Part shown: positions 23,733 to 32,167 of the stretch, piece by piece
Position numbering within the stretch: the first letter of the stretch is position 1
Layout: every line of letters begins with the position of its first letter
Assembly: GCA_030055235.1 (NCBI GenBank)
Contig: JASGUW010000237.1
Span: forward strand, 1 to 34,276
DNA length: 34,276 nucleotides
Origin: Bacillota bacterium
GTDB lineage: Bacteria; Bacillota; Clostridia; Saccharofermentanales; Fastidiosipilaceae
Direction of reading: 5' to 3'
Position numbers and translations under genes: made by a program
Notes under the pieces: generated by a model
The model's input: only the letters and a program-made list of their open reading frames with translations
Told to the model about the DNA's origin: nothing
Databases searched by the model: none

Positions 23733-24920
23733 ATGAATGTGAAACACCACTCCGACAGGCTATGGAACAAAGACTTCGTTCTGATGCTTCTGGTCTTTTC
23801 TTCCTCTGCCTATGCCATCAGCATTCTCATGTCTCTGCTGCCGGTGCATGTTCTGGAAATTGGTGGCAGCAACACTGTAACCGGCCTGATGACGACCGGC
23901 ATGACGGTCTTGACGATGCTGACCAACCTGTTAGTGGCACCCCTGATTGACCGGGTTGGACGGAAGAAGCTTCTGGTTCTGGGCAGTGGTCTTTACTTTC
24001 TGAATCTTCTGTTCTTTTGCTTTACCAATGAGCTGAGTGTTCTGTTCGTCCTTCGTGTTTTCTGCGGCTTTACGCAGGGCATTTTCTTTCCTGTGATGAT
24101 GACGATGGTGGCGGATATCGCCCCGGAAGATCAGCTGGTTGATGCGCTGGGCATCTCTGGTGCTGCGTCTTCCGTGGCCTTCGCCATTACTCCGACGATT
24201 GGCCTGGCCATCTACACGAATCTCGGCTCCCGGGCCATGTTCATCTCGGCCGCGCTGATGGGTGGCCTGACTTTTGTGCTCACGCTCTTTATCCGCGAAC
24301 ACCACCAGTGTCCGCTGCAGACAAAGGCAGACCGAAAAGGGAAAACGGGCGGATCCATCGGCTGGGCTTCTTTGTCCATGATGCTGCTGCCTGCCCTGGC
24401 CAGCATGACGGTCTTTTTTGCCAACAGCTCTGTTGTTAACTTTCTGACCCCATGTGGTCTAAGCAGAGGCATGGAGCAGATCAGCCTCTACTTTCTGGTC
24501 AATCAGGGAATTGTGATGTTCGCGCGCCTCTTTGTGGGTCGGGTGCTGCGCTATGTCTCGAAACGGCTGTGTACGGGGATCGGACTTTTACTGACGGCGG
24601 GCGGCATTGCCCTGATCGCGGTTGCCCATTCGATACCGCCCATGCTGCTCTCTGCGTTCCTGATAGGGCTGGGTTTCACCGCCGTCACCCAGATCTTCCA
24701 GGCGGAGACGCTCGTTAGTGTGCCGGGCGAGCGCCGTGGTCTGGCCAGCACTGTCTATATGCTCCTGGGCAGTTTTGGCAACGGCGCCGGCTCTGCTCTA
24801 TGGGGAGCGATCTCTACCGCCAGCGGCTACACGTTGACCTATGCGCTGGCGGGATTGTCCACGCTGGCCGGTGTCATCATCCATCAGGTTTACTGGCGGA
24901 GGGTGCCTGAGGAAAGGTGA
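23733..24920 (+). CDS. MFS transporter
   Basis: This integral membrane protein of 395 residues has about 12 hydrophobic segments. The ATG at 23733 has GAGGT six bases upstream; a longer open frame back to 23577 overlaps the luxS start on the other strand and is rejected. The MFS loop 2-3 signature is visible in APLIDRVGRKKLLVLG, and the mirrored loop in the second half is GRVLRYVSKRLCTGIG. A basic loop (HQCPLQTKADRKGK) links the halves. The substrate cannot be told from sequence; the drug/sugar efflux-type branch is plausible. A flavoprotein gene follows after 180 bp. Confidence 0.88.
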   Translation: MNVKHHSDRLWNKDFVLMLLVFSSSAYAISILMSLLPVHVLEIGGSNTVTGLMTTGMTVLTMLTNLLVAPLIDRVGRKKLLVLGSGLYFLNLLFFCFTNELSVLFVLRVFCGFTQGIFFPVMMTMVADIAPEDQLVDALGISGAASSVAFAITPTIGLAIYTNLGSRAMFISAALMGGLTFVLTLFIREHHQCPLQTKADRKGKTGGSIGWASLSMMLLPALASMTVFFANSSVVNFLTPCGLSRGMEQISLYFLVNQGIVMFARLFVGRVLRYVSKRLCTGIGLLLTAGGIALIAVAHSIPPMLLSAFLIGLGFTAVTQIFQAETLVSVPGERRGLASTVYMLLGSFGNGAGSALWGAISTASGYTLTYALAGLSTLAGVIIHQVYWRRVPEER

Positions 24921-24972
24921 AGGGCTGCTTCTGCATGAAGTGTTCGGCCGATTTGGTTGGTTTAGATCATTC

Positions 24973-25092
24973 GGACGACTCAGGCTCTGCGGGCGATTTG
25001 GACGACTCCAGCTCCGTGGTCGATTTAGATCAATAGGAGCTTTCCGATAAGAAGGCACTTGATGAGAAGAAAGAACTTGATGAGAAGGAGGA
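24973..25092. repeat. Two short tandem duplications before the flavoprotein gene
   Basis: A 27-bp unit, GGACGACTC..., is repeated imperfectly at 24973-24999 and 25000-25026. An 18-bp unit, ACTTGATGAGAAG..., is repeated at 25057-25074 and 25075-25092, and its second copy has become the ribosome site AAGGAGG for the ATG at 25100. Repeat growth has thus shaped the 5' region of a gene. Confidence 0.8.
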
Positions 25093-25099
25093 AGGTTTC

Positions 25100-25720
25100 A
25101 TGAAGATTCTCTTGCTGAATGGCAGTCCGCATGAGAGGGGCTGCACAGCGACGGCGCTGGCGGAGCTGGCCGGCAGTCTGGAGCAGCGGGGAGTGGAGAC
25201 GGAAACGCTCCATGTCGGGGTGAAACCGGTCGCTGATTGCACTGCCTGTGGCGTCTGTGCCGAATGCGGGATTTGTGTCTTCGATGATGCAGTAAACGAT
25301 ATTCTGGAAAACCTGGATGACTATGGCGGCATTGTGGTGGGGTCACCTGTCTACTATGCCGGGCCTACCGGGGCCGTGACGAGCTTTCTCAACCGCCTTT
25401 TTTATGCCGGTGGCCGGCGTATGGCCGGGAAACTGGGAGCTGCGGTGGTGTCCTGTCGCCGGGCTGGTGCGACAGCGGCGCTGGACCGCCTGTACAAGTA
25501 CTTCACTATATCGAACATGGTACTGGTGGGCTCACAGTACTGGCCGATGGTGCATGGCGTGACGCCGGATCAGGTGCGGGCCGATGCTGAGGGGTTGCAG
25601 ATCATGCGGACACTGGGGGAGAACATGGCCTGGCTGCTGCGGGAGCAGCAGGCGGGGCGGGAGGCTGCAGTCGCTCCGGCCGTGTACGAGCCGCGGGTGA
25701 CAACAAGTTTTCATCACTGA
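25100..25720 (+). CDS. Flavodoxin-fold NAD(P)H-dependent reductase / iron-sulfur flavoprotein-like
   Basis: This protein of 206 residues has a flavodoxin fold. NGSPHERGCTATAL (7-20) is the FMN-phosphate loop and VVGSPVYYAGPTG (79-91) the second FMN loop. Between them lies a cysteine run C47-x2-C50-x2-C53-x2-C56-x2-C59. Related iron-sulfur flavoproteins use four cysteines in a C-x2-C-x2-C-x(n)-C pattern for a [4Fe-4S] cluster; five evenly spaced cysteines are more than needed. It would carry out two-electron reduction of a small molecule or electron transfer. The ATG has AAGGAGG eight bases upstream, created by an 18-bp tandem duplication. It may be co-transcribed with the MFS gene. Confidence 0.85.
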   Translation: MKILLLNGSPHERGCTATALAELAGSLEQRGVETETLHVGVKPVADCTACGVCAECGICVFDDAVNDILENLDDYGGIVVGSPVYYAGPTGAVTSFLNRLFYAGGRRMAGKLGAAVVSCRRAGATAALDRLYKYFTISNMVLVGSQYWPMVHGVTPDQVRADAEGLQIMRTLGENMAWLLREQQAGREAAVAPAVYEPRVTTSFHH

Positions 25721-25848
25721 GGCGGCGGGGCGCGAGGCTGGCGGCGAGGCGGCGGAGGCCGGTACATAGAGGGGACCGGAGCAGAATTTCGACTTGTACA
25801 CAGAAAGTCGTGCATAAAATGAATTATTGAGCAGAAAACCATTCAATT

Positions 25849-25903
25849 TGTGCAAAATACAGGCTGTACACGCCGTAACGTGTACAACCCGTCTTTTTGC
25901 ACA
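25849..25903. repeat. 55-bp palindrome with family A-type termini
   Basis: The sequence begins TGTGCAAAATAC and ends TTTTTGCACA, the same ends as the 138-bp elements. The interior is a different palindrome, CTGTACACG...CGTGTACAAC around a six-base centre. It reads as another member of the terminal class with a swapped internal stem. It lies in the gene-free stretch after the flavoprotein gene (25721-26052), which otherwise shows nothing I can name. Confidence 0.65.
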
Positions 25904-26052
25904 TTACATACTCCACCCAGATACCGGAGCGCTGTTTTTTCAGGTCCAGCTGAGATCCCGGATCCCGGGTGCACGTCAAGAGTGTCAGGACGCGGGTGTA
26001 CGTGTTAAGCGGGTTGCTGGTATGGGAGGAGAAGCTGTTTGCGGATTTCTGG

Positions 26053-26108
26053 TGGTCAAAACAGCGTGTAATCCAAAAAACCATTTGGATACCAGGCTAC
26101 TTTGACCA
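26053..26108. repeat. Fourth 56-bp palindromic element
   Basis: It is exactly 56 bp, from TGGTCAAAACAGCGTG to TTTGACCA, and aligns without gaps to the reverse complement of the elements at 5113-5239. The termini and the CAGCGTG.AAT block are conserved. The inner stem is ATCCAAA/TTTGGAT here and ATGGCAA/TTGCCAT there, so both sides changed together. It lies 21 kb from the tandem set. Confidence 0.85.
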
Positions 26109-26662
26109 CGGAGAGTCGCGCACGCCGCGCAGAGCCAAAATAGGAGCGCCAGGACAGCTGAATTTGCTTTTCCCTGGCAACGAAAGAGCAGATCCAGTCT
26201 TTTACCTCTTCGAAACGTACCAACTTTATGCGGATAAGCCTTGCCGATCGCCGCCGTCTTTCATTCCTATCATTTTATGCTTCGCCCAGCGCCCAGCACC
26301 CTGAGTTCAGCACCCAAGATCCTGGGTTCAGCACCCAGGATCAAGAGCCCTGCTTCCAGCGTCAAGAATTCCGACTGCTGCGGAAGAGAACTTCTACAAA
26401 TGTGCCCAGTGTTCAAGCTGCGCAAAACTGCAGTGTTGCAGGTGTTTGAGAAAGGTTCAGAAAAAGAGAGGCTCGTCCCGAAAATATGACACACCCCCTG
26501 TAGCGGAAACACAGTAAAAACCGCTTTTCTAGGCATTTTGAATTTGAGAAAATTCCATAAACAAGGCTTTCAGGCGTGTGTCATTTGCTTAACATCAGGG
26601 GTGTCGGCAATCTCAGGCACAACAGACCAAAACTTGTTTAATTTAACTCAAAGAGAACATAT
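26109..26662. other. Intergenic region at the edge of an AT-rich patch
   Basis: No gene is supported. Near 26287-26345 the phrase TTCAGCACCCA(A/G)GATC recurs two to three times as a small minisatellite that can fold (CCTGGGT/ACCCAGG). At 26486-26494 and 26576-26584, ATGACACAC and GTGTGTCAT form a 9-bp inverted repeat 99 bp across; this may be the remains of an insertion-element end. Base composition drops to AT-rich from about here to 28720. Confidence 0.45.
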
Positions 26663-27010
26663 TCATAGTTCTTGAGATATTACTTTCAATGTTCTCCAGT
26701 AAGGAGTCTTATCATCTGTTCTTTGGTGACTTGCCCATGCGGCAATAGACACAAAAACACCCGCCGTAATTGGCTCTGTAAAATCCGCACCCGAATTTTT
26801 CGCAAAATACTCGCGGATTTTCCCAACAGTAATAACTTTTCCAAACGGAACCATTCTCATAACTTTGTCATAGTCAATCGATGGAGCAAAATACATTCTG
26901 TTTCCACCGTATTTTTCAATACTTGGTTCGTCCGTTATGATTTAAAATTTAGGCATATCCTTGCTGTCATGCAACATTGCATTAAAATATTTTTTATTTT
27001 CATTGGCCAT
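26663..27010 (-). pseudogene. MGMT-like (alkyltransferase-family) gene with nonsense mutation and lost 3' end
   Basis: On the minus strand an AAGGAGGTG ribosome site precedes ATG 27010. The protein begins MANENKKYFNAMLHDSKDMPKF and meets TAA at 26944-26942. The same frame continues as IITDEPSIEKYGGNRMYFAPSIDYDKVMRMVPFGKVITVGKIREYFAK. In intact relatives as I recall them a Gln follows KF, so CAA-to-TAA is the simplest cause. After DKTPYWRTLK the sequence diverges (VISQEL, stop), where relatives continue with a NGEL..KYPGG-type region. The PFGKVITVGKI block resembles the DNA-binding helix region of O6-methylguanine-DNA methyltransferase-like proteins. The gene is disabled twice. Its AT-rich composition matches the nuclease gene beside it. 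Confidence 0.65.
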
Positions 27011-27216
27011 TTTTTCACCTCCTTATATAAGTGTAAGGAGTTTATCCAAGCCATGCAATGAGACAGTTAAAAAAGAGCTCCATATTTCTATTTTAGTCTA
27101 TAAACACAATCTATTTTTCGAATCCATCAGATGTCGAATCATAAAACTCACTTGCAACTACTACTGTTGTTGCAACAGTTTTACAGGTTTGTTTTACTTG
27201 CCTTATCCCATCAGTA

Positions 27217-27245
27217 CGAACTAATAAAAAATTCTTGTTAGTTCG
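27217..27245. other. Hairpin CGAACTAA/TTAGTTCG after the nuclease gene
   Basis: A perfect 8-bp stem surrounds a 13-base loop, 40 bp beyond the stop of the minus-strand nuclease gene. The loop holds an A/T run, but no T-run follows the stem in either direction, so classical termination is doubtful. The rest of 27011-27284 shows no gene. Confidence 0.4.
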
Positions 27246-27284
27246 CCTCCTGCTTTAGCGTTACTATAACATTGCACATTTCAT

Positions 27285-28385
27285 CTACTTCATCGGCTTT
27301 TCGCTCTTTTTTTCCTGTTGTTGGAGGTAAAATAAGGTTTTCTGTGTTTCTATCTCAGCTCTAAGCTCTTCTTCGGTAGGGAGATAGAGTTTGTATTTTA
27401 CTGCAAACAGCTGCTCATTCCCATGCATCACCGAATATCGTGCAATATCTTCATCTGTATCATAACAGAGGACAATACCGATAGTAGGATTATCTCCCTC
27501 GCTTCGCTTCAGTTCATCGTACATTCGGACATACATATCCATTTGACCGACATCCTGATGCGTGATTTTTCCTGTTTTTAAATCAAATAAAACGAAACAC
27601 TTCAGGATATAATTATAGAAGACCAAGTCAATGAAGTAATCCTCTTTCTCGGTTTTAATATGTTGCTGCCTTCTGACAAAAGCATAGCCTTTCCCGAGTT
27701 CCATAATAAACTTTTGTAAATTATCAATGATAAACTGTTCCAAATCAGATTCAAGATAACTTGTGTCTTTAGGAATACCTAAAAATTCAGCAATAACGGG
27801 ATTTTTTATGAACTCCAACTTATCCTGTTGGTACTTTGAGGTCAGAGACAGCATTTCTTCCTTTACCAGACGCTTATCCTGTGATTTGAGAAGACGATAA
27901 TAATACTGCGTAGAGATGTTCCGTTGTAGTGTTCTGGAACTCCAAGTTTCGTTGAGTGCTTCCTTTGCATACCAATCTCGTGCATCTTTATCCGGAACTT
28001 GCAGCAAACAGCGATAATGCGTCCAGGAGAGTATCGGAGATTTTGAACTCACTGCGTTCAAAATTTGAGGAAAGTAATCATAAAAACGGACGTAATAGTA
28101 AAGATTCCTTTGATTAAGTCCTTTTCCATAAGATTTTTCCATTTCTTTAGCAAGAGTTTTTAGCAGTTCTGTACCATATTCGGCACGTATCCCGCCCTGT
28201 AATTCTTCTTCCGCTATCCGCTTCCCGATTAGCCAATTTCGAAATACCAAAGCAACATTTACAGAGCTATAGGCGTAGCTTTGGGTAGAATCAATAATTT
28301 CTTTTAAATCTTGAACAATATTATTGCTTTTTCTATATTTAACATGTGAACTCAAATCTTTGGGAATCATATCAAAACTTGCCAT
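27285..28385 (-). CDS. DUF1016/YhcG-family PDDEXK nuclease
   Basis: This protein has 366 residues. The N-terminal DUF1016_N region (about 20-170) has the typical LVFRNWLIGKRIAEEELQG, the YGxELLKxLAKEM and KGLNQRNLYYYVRFY motifs, then LSWTHYRCLLQV and the WSSRTLQRNI helix. The C-terminal PDDEXK domain (about 190-340) has DYFIDLVFYN (D253) and VLFDLKTGKI (D268, K270), followed by Q281 in the family's DVGQMDMYV motif. A DNase role is inferred from the fold. YhcG genes often travel with restriction or other defence genes; none is seen here. The gene is much more AT-rich than most of the window and probably horizontally acquired. The start at 28385 has AAAGGA about 12 bases upstream. Confidence 0.9.
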   Translation of the reverse strand: MASFDMIPKDLSSHVKYRKSNNIVQDLKEIIDSTQSYAYSSVNVALVFRNWLIGKRIAEEELQGGIRAEYGTELLKTLAKEMEKSYGKGLNQRNLYYYVRFYDYFPQILNAVSSKSPILSWTHYRCLLQVPDKDARDWYAKEALNETWSSRTLQRNISTQYYYRLLKSQDKRLVKEEMLSLTSKYQQDKLEFIKNPVIAEFLGIPKDTSYLESDLEQFIIDNLQKFIMELGKGYAFVRRQQHIKTEKEDYFIDLVFYNYILKCFVLFDLKTGKITHQDVGQMDMYVRMYDELKRSEGDNPTIGIVLCYDTDEDIARYSVMHGNEQLFAVKYKLYLPTEEELRAEIETQKTLFYLQQQEKKSEKPMK

Positions 28386-28731
28386 TTGAATGCCTGTCCT
28401 TTCTTTCCGGTGCTTTCAAATTTTCGCCTCAGTTGGGCAAAAATCAACTTTCCATCAAATATTACATATAAAAGAGAGATGGCTAAACTAATTTTGCAGA
28501 ATCTTGCAGTAAAATTTTCTGTTGACAGTATACTAAACATTACCGATACATTTCGACAACATTTAAAAAATTCGATGACACTTCCCGACATTTGCTAAAT
28601 TTAACCCGACACTAATAATGTTGGGTTATCGGTCTTTGACAATGATTTTCGAATTTCATACTTTGTGGAAGCTCTGAAACCCTGTTAGTTGCTACATTTT
28701 CCCCTTTAACATTATTATGTTCCTCCCCGGA

Positions 28732-28769
28732 GGCCGCCTCCACCCCCGGAGCCGGGGGCGGTGGAGGCC
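28732..28769 (-). terminator. Strong GC hairpin after the GH116-like gene
   Basis: GGCCGCCTCCACCCCCGG pairs, with one bulge on each side, with CCGGGGGCGGTGGAGGCC around a two-base loop. It lies just beyond the stop of the minus-strand glycosidase and could end that transcript, although no T-run follows. Further left, the AT-rich stretch 28386-28720 has no gene, only an AACCCGACA/TGTTGGGTT hairpin at 28603-28626. Confidence 0.45.
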
Positions 28770-28795
28770 GGTGGCAGCGCTCCGGAGGCCGCCGC

Positions 28796-31387
28796 CTATG
28801 CCCGGTATATCACCGTCAGCGGCCGTTCCGGAGTGATGCGCACGGGGCCAAAGACCAGCTCATCCCCCTCAACCGCGAAGTCCAGTTCCTCCCCGCCAGG
28901 CTCCGCCCCGCCCAGCCGCAGCCCGACAGCCGCCCCCGCCCGCGGCAGCCCCAGCCGCCGGAGCACGAGCCCGCCCTCGCAGACGCTGAGGCAGGCGGCA
29001 GCCGCGCCAATCACGACCTGCCCCCAGCCTGTCCCCGCCGCCCAGAAATAGCGGTGCTCCTCAAGCTCCTGCAGTGGCCGAAAGCCCAGCGCCTGCCGCA
29101 CCAGGTCACAGCGGAAGCCGGAAAAGACCGGCAGCAGCGCCCAGCTCGCCAGCGAACGTGCATAGTTGCTGCCACACTCGAACTCATTCCAGGGATTGCG
29201 CTTCTCGCCGTCATAGCGGTCGCGGATCGAGCGCACGATCGTGAGCCCCTCATCGACCATCCCATGCGCGATCATGTGACTGGCGACCTGATACTCAAAA
29301 CCGTGCATGCTCTCCTCTGCATAGGGAATCGGCACGGCCGGCTTCCGGCTCCCCTGGGGCCAGGTACAGATGACAACGCCTGCCTCATCATTGAGCCCAT
29401 AGATCCGGCAGGGATTAAAGTGCTGGCGGAATGAGGGCAGATAATTGTTGCGAAAGATGGCAGCCAGAGCCCGCTCGACCAGCCCACGATCGACGATCTC
29501 ACCGACACCGCAGAGCTCCGCCATCCAGACCGCCAGCACCTGGTCGATGTGGCAGCCGTCGGCAATCTGGTACTTGATTTCCCCCGTCTCCTCATTCCAG
29601 TAAGCCGCATCCGTCGACGCCCCGGTCAGCGTATCGCCGTCAAGATACGGTTCGAGCAGCGTCCGGTCGCTCACGTCGATGTCCTGGATGAAATACTCGC
29701 CGTTGAAGAGCCGCTCCTCGGTGTAGCGGCGCCCTGCTGCGGCGAGCTGTTCGTAGAGCCCGGCATCAGGATCGCCCAGCGCCCTGGCCATCACCGCCGC
29801 CGCCCGCAGTGCAGCGACATAAAAAAGCTCAAGCCAGGCATTCGGCCCAAACAGCTCCATGTCCAGCGTGTGGTGCTGGCGCCCGGTCAGGACGCCTGTC
29901 CGCCCGGGATCCCAGCGGTCGGGGTTGTCCGGCGACCAGGCGTAGTGCAGGGACTTCTTGACTGCCGGCCACCAGCGCCTAAGCCAGTTTGTGTCGCCGC
30001 TGATCTTCCACTCACGGAAGACCTTCAGCACACCGCCCATCTGACCATCGACGCAGGGGCGGAATCCCGAGCGCGGACTGCCGAGCGGCAGCTGCAGGCG
30101 GAAGGGCATGCCGCCGTCGGGGCGCAGATTATACGTGTAGTCAAGTTCGCGCATGGAGCGCTCGAGCCGCGGGAAGAGATAGGGCAGGGCGAAGGCGTAG
30201 TTCCAGACGTGAGTGCAGGAACCCTCACAGCTGCCGGCGGAGGCATGGCAGCCCTCCCAGCCATAGAATTCGCCGTCCGTCAGACGCAGGACCGTCGGCG
30301 ACTTCAGCACTGCCAGATTGCTGGTCAGGGCCTCCAGGGCTTCGGGAGGGAGTGTGGAGCTTTGCAAAACTCTACTAAAGCACCGCGTTCTCCCGGCCAA
30401 ATCATCCCAGTGGCTCATGCAGTGGTTGACGACAGCCGTCACATCGGCGAACCGGGTGGCGTAGTAGTTGGTCCAGCTCTTTTCCCAGGGGCCACGCTCC
30501 GGATCTTTCCAGTAGGCCCAGCAGTGGGGCACGTACCAGGCGACAAGGAAGCGCACGCGGCGCGTTTCGCCGGGGGTCAGACGCAGGTGAGAGGCCAGGA
30601 CCGCGACGTCTTCACCGTCGGGGCCGTGGTGGTCGCGGTTGCGGAAGGGGCCGGGCGTGTTGAGGTCGCGCCAGAACAGGTTCAGGTTGTCGAACCAGGC
30701 GCCGTGGTACCAGTACTGCTGGTAGCTGGTGTCGGCGGCGTCGGTGGCCATGGCGAGCTCGCCCAGCTCGTGGGGCAGTTCGGGTGCGGGATGGCCGCTG
30801 AGCCGCATCAGGTGGTGGGGGCCAGCAGGCGCCAGATTGCTGCGCGGTGCCGGGAAGGGGTTGTTGAGGCAGAGTACCGCCGTGTAGTCGAGCGTGGTCT
30901 GGGTATTGTTTGTGAGGCAGACGGTGAAAAAGGCCGCCGGCAGGCTGGAATTCAGGTCATCGTGGGGGATGAAGGGGCTGAAGGCTTCGAGTGAGACTCT
31001 GCCGGGGAAGCTTTCGTCGCGAAAGTCGAGCCTGGCCTCCGGAAAGCAGCCATAGAAGCTGCCGTCGCGGAAGTGAGGGACACCGGCGAGCAGGTGGCGG
31101 TGGGGTCCGAAGCCGTATTCGCGGAATTCGGTGCCGGGGATCAGGCGGCCGGTGTAGGGCGGCGCCAGATCGCTGTGCAGGGCGCGGGCGTCGATGACGC
31201 GGCCCGCCTCTTCCGCCCGGACGAAGAAGGCGGAGAAACCGTTGCGGGAGCCTTTGTTCGGGCGGTTGAAGATCTCCCAGTCGCGCAGGCGCCCGCTGCC
31301 GTCCAGCGAGACACTCCCCGCGCCCATGCCGCCGAGCGGGAAGACGATCTCATTGCGTTTGCTGCCCTCGTACGTATAACGTGCCAT
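28796..31387 (-). CDS. GH116-family-like glycosidase (non-lysosomal glucosylceramidase type)
   Basis: This protein of 863 residues has no signal peptide. The N-terminal beta-sandwich begins FPLGGMGAGSVSLDGSGRLRDWEIFNRPNKG, a strong family signature. The C-terminal (alpha/alpha)6 domain carries FYGWEGC (E378, probable nucleophile), SCTHVWNYAFALPYLFPRLERSMRELDY, and HHTLDMELFGPNAWLE (D509, probable acid/base), in the order and rough spacing of GH116. The likely activity is a retaining beta-glucosidase or beta-xylosidase; the substrate is not determined. The ATG at 31387 has GAGGTGA on the minus strand. Upstream in-frame sequence to 31600 adds 71 residues without a start signal and is rejected. 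It faces away from the catabolic operon and appears monocistronic. Confidence 0.82.
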   Translation of the reverse strand: MARYTYEGSKRNEIVFPLGGMGAGSVSLDGSGRLRDWEIFNRPNKGSRNGFSAFFVRAEEAGRVIDARALHSDLAPPYTGRLIPGTEFREYGFGPHRHLLAGVPHFRDGSFYGCFPEARLDFRDESFPGRVSLEAFSPFIPHDDLNSSLPAAFFTVCLTNNTQTTLDYTAVLCLNNPFPAPRSNLAPAGPHHLMRLSGHPAPELPHELGELAMATDAADTSYQQYWYHGAWFDNLNLFWRDLNTPGPFRNRDHHGPDGEDVAVLASHLRLTPGETRRVRFLVAWYVPHCWAYWKDPERGPWEKSWTNYYATRFADVTAVVNHCMSHWDDLAGRTRCFSRVLQSSTLPPEALEALTSNLAVLKSPTVLRLTDGEFYGWEGCHASAGSCEGSCTHVWNYAFALPYLFPRLERSMRELDYTYNLRPDGGMPFRLQLPLGSPRSGFRPCVDGQMGGVLKVFREWKISGDTNWLRRWWPAVKKSLHYAWSPDNPDRWDPGRTGVLTGRQHHTLDMELFGPNAWLELFYVAALRAAAVMARALGDPDAGLYEQLAAAGRRYTEERLFNGEYFIQDIDVSDRTLLEPYLDGDTLTGASTDAAYWNEETGEIKYQIADGCHIDQVLAVWMAELCGVGEIVDRGLVERALAAIFRNNYLPSFRQHFNPCRIYGLNDEAGVVICTWPQGSRKPAVPIPYAEESMHGFEYQVASHMIAHGMVDEGLTIVRSIRDRYDGEKRNPWNEFECGSNYARSLASWALLPVFSGFRCDLVRQALGFRPLQELEEHRYFWAAGTGWGQVVIGAAAACLSVCEGGLVLRRLGLPRAGAAVGLRLGGAEPGGEELDFAVEGDELVFGPVRITPERPLTVIYRA

Positions 31388-32167
31388 GGATGTCACCTCT
31401 TCGCGTGTCCGGCGGTGGGAGCGGACGCCGGCAGCAGCTGGCTGTTCGTCGTCAGCATAGCACGCAGGCAGGGGTCTTTGAGGGCTTGTTCCCTGAGCTC
31501 GGTATGAAGATGTTTTTTGCGAAAGTCCCCCTGTTTTCAGGACGCACGAGTGTTCCGGGATTTGATTTTTCAGGTCGGACGTTTGTCTGCAGCTGTACAT
31601 GGTCTTCTGCAGCTTCTTCGCCTGTGGTCATTCAGGTCTGCAATCCCCTGTCTGTGCAGGAATATCCATTGGGATGAGTATTGCACGGCTTTCGTTCGGG
31701 ACTTCCGGTGACCTTATATTGGCCATCCTGCGTCCTGCTGACGGTCGCAGGCCGCTTCAGATATTGGCTTTTTGATGTCCTGAAGTCTGTGTCAGATGGT
31801 GTTGTTCCTGGCTCAGGAGAAACAGCTGTTGACGGGGGTCGCCGAAAAACGAATGTTTGGTGAAAAGCTGGATTTCGTCGCATTTCAAGGATGTTTTGCA
31901 GTAAAATAGTGATGTTAAAAGTCAGCTGTTTTGCATATATCAGATCATGATTCAGTTCATAAGAACACTGTTGCAGACGGAACCCATATCTTTTTATCCT
32001 GTAGCGGAATGGCGGTGGTATTCGTATTCAGAGAATCCTGATATCTATGGAAACTTCTGTTGAAACAAAAAAAGCACTTTTCGGAAATGAACGGCTTCTG
32101 ACTGCTGTAATCCAGCAATATTTAAATTCATTATTGTGAAGGAGGGTATACGGACGAGATATCTGTC
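31388..32167. other. Gene-free region between divergent genes
   Basis: This stretch separates the minus-strand glycosidase from the plus-strand surface protein. I see no gene, tRNA or repeat of note. AAGGAGGG at 32139-32146 is an excellent ribosome site, but the nearest in-frame ATG is 21 bases downstream. Confidence 0.5.

Noticed and set aside
29549-30994. 481-codon open frame on the plus strand
   Set aside because: It is antisense to the GH116-like gene, which carries clear catalytic motifs.
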